Positions 31,510-35,246 of a stretch of DNA of 35,246 nt are shown here, one piece after another (within the stretch, counting starts at the first letter, position 1; each line of letters starts with the position of its first letter). Both the position numbers and the translations under genes were made by a program. This DNA comes from a virus, in the IMG/VR virus record IMGVR_UViG_3300048589_001600, positions 1 through 35,246 of that record. The stretch is one strand, 5' to 3'. The notes under the pieces are model-generated. The model saw nothing but the letters and a program-made list of their open reading frames with translations. It made no database searches and was not told the origin of the DNA.

Positions 31510-31947
31510 CTAGGGGGTTGGCGTCAACACGAAACCGGCCATAATTGCGTCGCGGCCGGTCTTGAAGCTGTGGGAGTAGAATTCGCTCAGCTCCAGGGCG
31601 ACGTTGACCAATTCAGGATCGCCGTCGGACAGAAAGCTCAACACTCCCAACACCACCGGCTCAATTGACGCCAGCAGCCGCTTGTGCAGTTCGGCGGCGC
31701 AGTCGGGAACGTCCATGGCTTCGGCTTCCCGCTGGATGGCCTGCATCTCGGCTATCACCGGACCCAGGGCGATCCGGGGCGTGCTGCCGGCCAGTGCCAC
31801 TGCATCAAGCCAGCGCTCGTTCAGGGCGTCGGCTGCTTCGAGGTAGTCTGCCGCCGTGTCGCGGCACAACTCCGGCCCAGCCGGGGCAGAACACGCCGCC
31901 AGGCTCAACAGCACAACCACTAGCACCACTAAACGCCGTCCAGACAT
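31510..31947 (-). CDS. Phage-encoded lipoprotein
   Basis: This 145-residue protein has a signal peptide with a lipobox (residues 1-19: SGRRLVVLVVVLLSLAAC), cleaved before Cys19 for lipid attachment. The mature part is helical with two more Cys (LCRDT, VPDCAAEL) that could form a disulfide. The SD GGAGG is 6 nt before ATG. Lipoproteins encoded next to phage integration genes sometimes block superinfection, or modify the host surface. It lies outside the structural operon, near the repressor-type gene, so it may be expressed from the prophage. Confidence 0.75.
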   Translation of the reverse strand: MSGRRLVVLVVVLLSLAACSAPAGPELCRDTAADYLEAADALNERWLDAVALAGSTPRIALGPVIAEMQAIQREAEAMDVPDCAAELHKRLLASIEPVVLGVLSFLSDGDPELVNVALELSEFYSHSFKTGRDAIMAGFVLTPTP

Positions 31948-31976
31948 GGTATACCTCCACCCCCTATCCTACCCCC

Positions 31977-32008
31977 AACATGCCTAGTCAAACCATAGAA
32001 AGCATGTT
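31977..32008. promoter_or_regulatory. Inverted repeat upstream of lipoprotein gene
   Basis: AACATGC (31977-31983) and GCATGTT (32002-32008) form a perfect 7-bp inverted repeat with an 18-nt spacer, 30 nt before the lipoprotein start. It could be an operator for its promoter. No convincing -35/-10 pair for that gene is visible. Confidence 0.4.
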
Positions 32009-32052
32009 CTAATTGCGGTGCAATGTTGCTCCCATGACTTCGCCCCGTTTGC

Positions 32053-32081
32053 TTGACTGCTGACATCTGTTAACTTATAAT
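32053..32081 (+). promoter_or_regulatory. Near-consensus sigma-70 promoter for RHH gene
   Basis: TTGACT (-35, 32053-32058) and TATAAT (-10, 32076-32081) are separated by 17 bp, the ideal spacing. Transcription would start near 32088 and reach the ribbon-helix-helix gene at 32126 after about 38 nt. Confidence 0.8.
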
Positions 32082-32106
32082 CTAGGTAGGGATTTGTCTA
32101 ACCTAG
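32082..32106 (+). promoter_or_regulatory. Candidate operator at the RHH promoter
   Basis: CTAGGT (32082-32087) and ACCTAG (32101-32106) form an inverted repeat with a 13-nt spacer, starting at the base after the -10 box and spanning the start site. This position suits autorepression by the small DNA-binding protein encoded downstream. Confidence 0.5.
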
Positions 32107-32125
32107 TAAGCAAGTGGAGGTGCGG

Positions 32126-32368
32126 ATGGGAAAGAACTCAGGCAGCGGGCGCGTCCTTTTGGGCGTTAGGCTGCCGCAAGACCTGATCGACCGGCTCAAA
32201 GCGTCGGCAGAGGTCAACGGCAGAACGATTCAAGCTGAGATGGAGATGGCACTAGAACGCTCACTTGGAGACCAGGATGGCGGCGCCGTTCTATCGGATG
32301 AAGTGGAGCGGGCCATTGAAACCAAAGTCAGGAAGTATCTGGACCGGCTAGCCGCTGGCCGAGGATAG
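32126..32368 (+). CDS. Ribbon-helix-helix (Arc-like) regulator
   Basis: This is an 80-residue protein. ATG 32126 is chosen because GGAGG ends 5 nt upstream; the GTG at 32114 overlaps that SD. It has a beta strand (RVLLGVRLP) followed by two helices (QDLIDRLKASAEVNGRTIQA, EMEMALERSL), the Arc/CopG pattern, and a C-terminal helix. Such proteins bind DNA as dimers and often repress their own promoter. It may control the lysogeny or late switch, as it lies between att/int and the late promoter. Confidence 0.75.
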   Translation: MGKNSGSGRVLLGVRLPQDLIDRLKASAEVNGRTIQAEMEMALERSLGDQDGGAVLSDEVERAIETKVRKYLDRLAAGRG

Positions 32369-32381
32369 CGGCAAAGAAAGC

Positions 32382-32417
32382 GGCGGACGCGCTCACCTGC
32401 AAGTAACCGCGCCCGCC
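32382..32417. terminator. GC hairpin after RHH gene
   Basis: GGCGGACGCG (32382-32391) and CGCGCCCGCC (32408-32417) pair at nine of ten positions with a 16-nt loop, 14 nt after the RHH stop. No T-tract follows. It may end the short RHH transcript before the att site. Confidence 0.35.
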
Positions 32418-32488
32418 AACGAAGACGCACCTTAACAGCCGAATAGCGAAGCGAGAGCTAACACACTTCGACCGTCGCGGATTGTCTG

Positions 32489-32530
32489 TGGTGCCAGATG
32501 GATTTGAACCATCGACCTAGGGCTTATGAG
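32489..32530 (-). other. attP-like core: 3' half of a tRNA-Met (CAU)
   Basis: On the minus strand 32530-32489 reads as a tRNA from the anticodon loop to CCA: loop CTCATAA with anticodon CAT, 3' anticodon stem GCCCT, variable AGGTC, T-arm GATGG-TTCAAAT-CCATC, acceptor strand TGGCACC, then ACCA overlap. Upstream, the 5' half (acceptor GGTGCCA, D-arm) is absent: TAGGA does not pair with GCCCT. Tyrosine integrases often use the anticodon loop as crossover, and int lies 72 nt away. Phage genes flank both sides, so this is best read as attP. Confidence 0.7.
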
Positions 32531-32560
32531 TCCTACGCGCCCTAGACCACATGTTCTATC

Positions 32561-32600
32561 GTCCCCGGCGCTCATGAGCGTGGGACTGTCTGTCCCCGGC
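32561..32600. repeat. Direct repeats and palindrome beside att core
   Basis: GTCCCCGGC occurs at 32561-32569 and 32592-32600. Between them is a 12-bp palindrome CGCTCATGAGCG (32569-32580). These are possible integrase arm-type or accessory-factor sites, or an int transcript end. Confidence 0.4.
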
Positions 32601-32601
32601 T

Positions 32602-33480
32602 TCACTTCTGTGTTTGGTTCGCCAGTGGGCTATATCGTTCATGGTACTCCTGTAACTCCCGATCATCCCACACCGCGTAATACTTGGCCGTGACCGGGCT
32701 GCCCGGCGCATGACCGAGTATCCGGCCCAGCGCCGCAAGGTTGCCGCCGTTGCGAAGGAATGACCGGGCGAACGCGTGCCGGAAGCTGTGGGCGTTACAC
32801 CGTCCCTTGACCCCGGCCCGCTTGCCGACCCGCTCCAGCATCAGCCGCACGCCGTTGGTTGTCAGCGCCGCGCCGGACTGAGACAGGAACAGCGCCGGAC
32901 ACGAACCCGCCGGCCGCACGGCCAGATAGAGGCCCAGCGTATCGGATGTCAGGTCGGTGAAGTACACCCGACGCCCGCGCTGCCCTTTCTCGATGACCGT
33001 GGCGCAACGGTTAGCAAGGTCCACCGCATCCAGCGTCAAGCTACACAAGCCACCGACCCGGCAGCCCGTGTCGGCCAGTAGCAGGATGATGGCCCGGTCC
33101 CTGACGCTCTCATGCGGCAGACGGTCTAGCAGCCGGTCCAGGTCGTCGTCGGTTAATGCCTTGGGCGCTTGATGCGGCAGTTTGACCAGCGGCACGTCAC
33201 GGGCGACGTTGCGATCTACCAGCCCCTCATCGAGCAGCCAAGAGAACAAGCGACGGATAGCCCGCTGGTAGCCGTGGACTGAGTGGGGCGACATGCCCCG
33301 GTCAACGAGCTGGGCACGGTACGCCCGTAGCAGCGCCGGTGTCACGTCATCCAGGTCAACCGGCCCGGCGAACGTGGCGAAGTCAAGCAAGCGCCGGTGA
33401 TACCACTGGCGTGTAGCCTTAGACACCTCTCCCGCCTGTCCCACCAGGAACCCCTCGACGGCGGCTTGTAGCTTATTCAT
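32602..33480 (-). CDS. int: Tyrosine integrase (XerC/D-like)
   Basis: This 292-residue protein has an N-terminal SAM-like core-binding domain (residues 1-90) and a catalytic domain with Arg141 (TGCRVGG), Lys165 (IEKGQRGR), His231 and Arg234 (HSFRH), His257 (LGHAPG) and nucleophile Tyr267 (VTAKYY). There is no arm-binding extension, so it is a short, Xer-like integrase. It would catalyse recombination between attP and a host tRNA-Met gene; the half-tRNA lies 72 nt after its stop. The SD is weak (GAGAG). Confidence 0.9.
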   Translation of the reverse strand: MNKLQAAVEGFLVGQAGEVSKATRQWYHRRLLDFATFAGPVDLDDVTPALLRAYRAQLVDRGMSPHSVHGYQRAIRRLFSWLLDEGLVDRNVARDVPLVKLPHQAPKALTDDDLDRLLDRLPHESVRDRAIILLLADTGCRVGGLCSLTLDAVDLANRCATVIEKGQRGRRVYFTDLTSDTLGLYLAVRPAGSCPALFLSQSGAALTTNGVRLMLERVGKRAGVKGRCNAHSFRHAFARSFLRNGGNLAALGRILGHAPGSPVTAKYYAVWDDRELQEYHERYSPLANQTQK

Positions 33481-33558
33481 TTGTGCTCTCTCGCTTCACT
33501 ATTCGGTGCGAACTGGCGTTAGCACCGGCCGCCGTGTTGCAGTCACGGCGACACAAAC

Positions 33559-33587
33559 AGGATAGCAGAACATGCGAGAGATCACAA
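33559..33587 (-). promoter_or_regulatory. Candidate int promoter
   Basis: On the minus strand TTGTGA (33582-33587) and TATCCT (33559-33564) are 17 bp apart, and TGC precedes the -10. Each hexamer matches four of six consensus bases. It would give a 70-80-nt leader before int. The -35 lies inside one copy of the GAGATCACAA motif. Confidence 0.4.
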
Positions 33588-33651
33588 CATCGAAACCGTA
33601 TACCAGCAGCAGCCATCACCGGCGGTCCTCCTCCGCCGCCGTTATGGGTTC

Positions 33652-33713
33652 CCCGCCCGCGCCGACCTCCACCTTCCCATTCCTTCCCACAGGGGGCAAC
33701 GCGCGCGGGCGGG
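33652..33713 (+). terminator. GC-rich inverted repeat in leader of replication gene
   Basis: CCCGCCCGCGC (33652-33662) and GCGCGGGCGGG (33703-33713) form a perfect 11-bp stem with a 40-nt loop, 25 nt before the replication-like gene. It is followed by TCATTTCTG. It could be an attenuator or protein-binding structure; it is not a standard terminator. Confidence 0.35.
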
Positions 33714-33737
33714 TCATTTCTGCATGGGGAGATCACA

Positions 33738-34478
33738 ATGCCTAAGTACCGGAAGCTGCCCGTAACCGTCATAGACAGTCTGGATGTGGCCGAGATGCCC
33801 GATGACTTTACCCGCTTGACGTGGCTCCTCCTACCGCTGGTCGTCTGCCGCGAAGGGCGGGCGTTTGACTTACCGCAGTGGCTCATGTCCAAGCTATACC
33901 CAGCCCGCACCGACGTAGACGCGGATATGGTTGCCGCGGCGCTGGACTGGTTTGCCGGGCGGGACATGATACGCCGGTACACCGTCAACGGGCGCGCCTA
34001 CTTCTACATGACCAACTGGACTAAGCACCAAGGCGACACGCGCAAGGAAGCTGAATCACCTTATCCGGCGCCGGGCGACGCCATTGACTGCGCTAGTCCA
34101 GAGTTAGTCCAGAGTTACTCCGGACCTACTCCGGAGCTAGTCCAGACTAACTCCGCGCCAATGCAAAGCAAAGGCAAAAGCAAAAGCAAAAGCAGTAGCA
34201 ATGCAGTAGCAAGTAGCAACGGCGCAAGCGCCAAAGACGCTGCTGCTGCTGCCTATCTCAGACAGTTCGGCTTGTCTTACAACGCCAAGACCGCGCCGAT
34301 AGCGCGGCTGCCTGAAGACTACATCCGCGGCCACGTGGCCTATGCCCAGCAGCACGGCGACAAGCCCGGCCTGGCGATCACGCGGATGCTAGACGGCGAC
34401 CCCATCCCCGGCCAGCGGGCCAGCCCGGACCTGACGCGCCAAATACCGGCCGAGCTTGCCGACATCATTCAGCGATAG
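33738..34478 (+). CDS. Replication-initiation-like (DnaD/lambda O-type) protein
   Basis: This 246-residue protein starts MPKYRKLPVTVIDSLDVAEM at ATG 33738 with GGGGAG about 6 nt upstream; the longer ORF has no supported start. Residues 1-105 look like the winged-helix N-domain of phage replisome organisers (FTRLTWLLLPLVVCREGRAF, VAAALDWFAGRDMIRRYTVN). A low-complexity linker (residues about 125-175, Gln/Ser/Lys-rich with KGKSKSKSSS) leads to a C-terminal helical part (PEDYIRGHVAYAQQHGDKPG). It likely binds the phage origin and recruits host helicase. The remainder of the replication module is outside the window. Confidence 0.65.
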   Translation: MPKYRKLPVTVIDSLDVAEMPDDFTRLTWLLLPLVVCREGRAFDLPQWLMSKLYPARTDVDADMVAAALDWFAGRDMIRRYTVNGRAYFYMTNWTKHQGDTRKEAESPYPAPGDAIDCASPELVQSYSGPTPELVQTNSAPMQSKGKSKSKSSSNAVASSNGASAKDAAAAAYLRQFGLSYNAKTAPIARLPEDYIRGHVAYAQQHGDKPGLAITRMLDGDPIPGQRASPDLTRQIPAELADIIQR

Positions 34479-34486
34479 GAGGAACC

Positions 34487-34663
34487 ATGACCAAACTAAA
34501 ACCCCGCGTCCACCTGAAGTACACTCGCGGCGTCATGTACGCCGTCATCCAGCGCGGCGACGTGACGATCATGCGCCCGCTGTACCGGCACCTGCGTAGA
34601 CACAATGTATCACTGCGACGGCCGCACGCCGCGGCCGTTGCCCAGGAAGGAGCGACCTCATGA
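34487..34663 (+). CDS. Small basic hypothetical protein
   Basis: This 58-residue ORF has the SD AGGAGG about 4 nt before ATG 34487, and its stop overlaps the next start (ATGA). It reads MTKLKPRVHLKYTRGVMYAV, continues with QRGDVTIMRPLYRHLRRHNV, and is strongly basic. It could bind nucleic acid, but no family is recognised. The SD and coupling make it a real gene despite its size. Confidence 0.65.
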   Translation: MTKLKPRVHLKYTRGVMYAVIQRGDVTIMRPLYRHLRRHNVSLRRPHAAAVAQEGATS

Positions 34664-34947
34664 ACGACGGACCCGAGACGGGCGACCAAGTGGCGGCCTA
34701 CTACATCCCTTGCCAATGCGGCGAGGTGGCGCACTTCCTGCACCTGTACTACTGGCGCGTCAAACCGGTCCGCGAGTTGTGCATCTCGGTGGGATCGGTC
34801 TACGGCGTCGCGCCGCCGCTTCGCGAACGGATCGCCGCCGCGTGGAAGATGCTGCGCGGCCGTCGCCACTTCTTCAACGAGGCTGTTGTGCTTGAAAGCT
34901 CTCTCAAGGACGCGTTGGCGACCCTGGAGAAGGAGGGTGGAGCGTGA
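34660..34947 (+). CDS. Hypothetical phage protein
   Basis: This 95-residue soluble protein has an ATGA overlap with the previous gene. It has an N-terminal CQCGEVAHFLHLYYWRVK segment (a CxC pair) and a basic helical middle (LRERIAAAWKMLRGRRHFF), ending acidic. The combination of a short strand and two helices is common in small phage proteins. The function is not recognised. Confidence 0.6.
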   Translation: MNDGPETGDQVAAYYIPCQCGEVAHFLHLYYWRVKPVRELCISVGSVYGVAPPLRERIAAAWKMLRGRRHFFNEAVVLESSLKDALATLEKEGGA

Positions 34948-35246
34948 TGTTCTACATCTTGGAAGGCGAGAAGGTGGCCCCATGCCCCGATATCCGCGCC
35001 TGGGGCGAGTGGATGGGAAAGTCAGAGGAACGGTTACTATGGCGAACGGAAACGGCCGATGCGCTGGTTTCGACCGTGTTTCTCGGGAGCGATCATCGCT
35101 ATACGGGTGGCGGCCCGCCAATAGTCTTCGAGACGATGGTGTTCGGCGGCGAGTTCGATCAGGCGATGGAGCGCTATGCCACTTACGCCGAGGCGCAGGC
35201 CGGACACGAGCGATGGGTGACGCAGGTCTTCGGGGGTCAGGTGTGA
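34944..35246 (+). CDS. Conserved phage protein (VSTVFLG-FETM-FGG type)
   Basis: This 100-residue protein can start at GTG 34944 or ATG 34947, both overlapping the previous stop. The segment DALVSTVFLGSDHRYTGGGP, then FETMVFGGEFDQ, MERYATYAEAQAGHERWV is one I recognise as a widespread small phage protein without known function. The stop is the last codon of the window, so the gene is complete. Confidence 0.7.
   Translation: MMFYILEGEKVAPCPDIRAWGEWMGKSEERLLWRTETADALVSTVFLGSDHRYTGGGPPIVFETMVFGGEFDQAMERYATYAEAQAGHERWVTQVFGGQV

Larger units (their letters stand above)
33481..33738. promoter_or_regulatory. Three-copy GAGATCACAA-type operator motif
   Basis: GCGAGAGAGCACAA occurs on the minus strand at 33481-33494, touching the int start. 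GCGAGAGATCACAA occurs on the plus strand at 33574-33587, over the int -35. GAGATCACAA occurs on the plus strand at 33729-33738, over the SD and start of the next gene. The divergent region is 257 nt long. The three sites could let one regulator control int and replication together. Confidence 0.5.

Noticed and set aside
31496-32549. 12-bp match TGGTCTAGGGCG at 31496 (+) and 32538-32549 (-)
   Set aside because: Chance matches of this length are expected dozens of times in a window of this size, so no claim is made.
32489-32570. Complete phage tRNA-Met gene
   Set aside because: No 5' acceptor strand GGTGCCA and no pairing 5' anticodon stem can be found; only the 3' half is tRNA-like.
1-35246. 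CRISPR array, insertion sequence or rRNA
   Set aside because: No regularly spaced direct repeats with unique spacers, no transposase and no rRNA-like sequence were seen.

Overview
The window is one stretch of a GC-rich, temperate, long-tailed (siphovirus-type) phage genome. The virion genes run on the minus strand in the classical order: small and large terminase, portal, Mu gpF-like head protein, scaffold, decoration protein, HK97-type capsid, connectors, tail tube, frameshifted tail chaperones, tape measure, hub/fibre proteins, holin and endolysin. The host is not named by the sequence. The high GC, the effector-associated-type domain and the style of the tail proteins suggest a Chloroflexota-like or similar GC-rich bacterium; this is inference only.

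Layout. (1) 1-4717, plus strand: a tightly overlapped operon of accessory or early genes, with an Ala/Trp/Gly repeat protein, small membrane proteins, a two-HTH regulator, a four-helix membrane protein with a possible -1 frameshift into a downstream basic domain, and a HTH/zinc-ribbon protein. A nine-copy 10-bp motif array lies inside this operon (3527-3680). (2) 4718-4939: convergent junction with a GC hairpin. (3) 4940-6275, minus: two small proteins and a metallophosphoesterase. (4) 6355-10024, minus: lysis region with a holin-like protein, a glycosidase-M23 endolysin and a membrane protein ending in a death-like/effector-associated domain. (5) 10042-31293, minus: adhesion, tail, head and packaging genes in reverse order. 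A strong intrinsic terminator at 27119-27169 separates the packaging/portal genes from scaffold and capsid. (6) 31294-33737: control and integration region with a late promoter, a lipoprotein, a ribbon-helix-helix regulator under a near-consensus promoter, a tRNA-Met 3' half that looks like attP, and a tyrosine integrase. (7) 33738-35246, plus strand: a replication-initiation-like protein and three small phage genes.

How the genes work together. The half-tRNA has phage genes on both sides, so the sequence reads best as the circular or free form of the phage (attP), not as an integrated prophage end. Transcription from a promoter near 31.4 kb would run leftward through packaging, head, tail and lysis genes. 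Most gene junctions overlap by 1-4 nt (ATGA, GTGA or TAATG), which implies translational coupling. The tail chaperone pair has a textbook -1 frameshift signal: slippery heptamer, 6-nt spacer and 14-bp hairpin.

The most unusual items are the membrane-anchored effector-associated-type protein translationally coupled to the endolysin, the exact-codon inverted 10-bp array, the second possible frameshift site, the tail chaperone frameshift signal, and the tandem tail tube paralogues.
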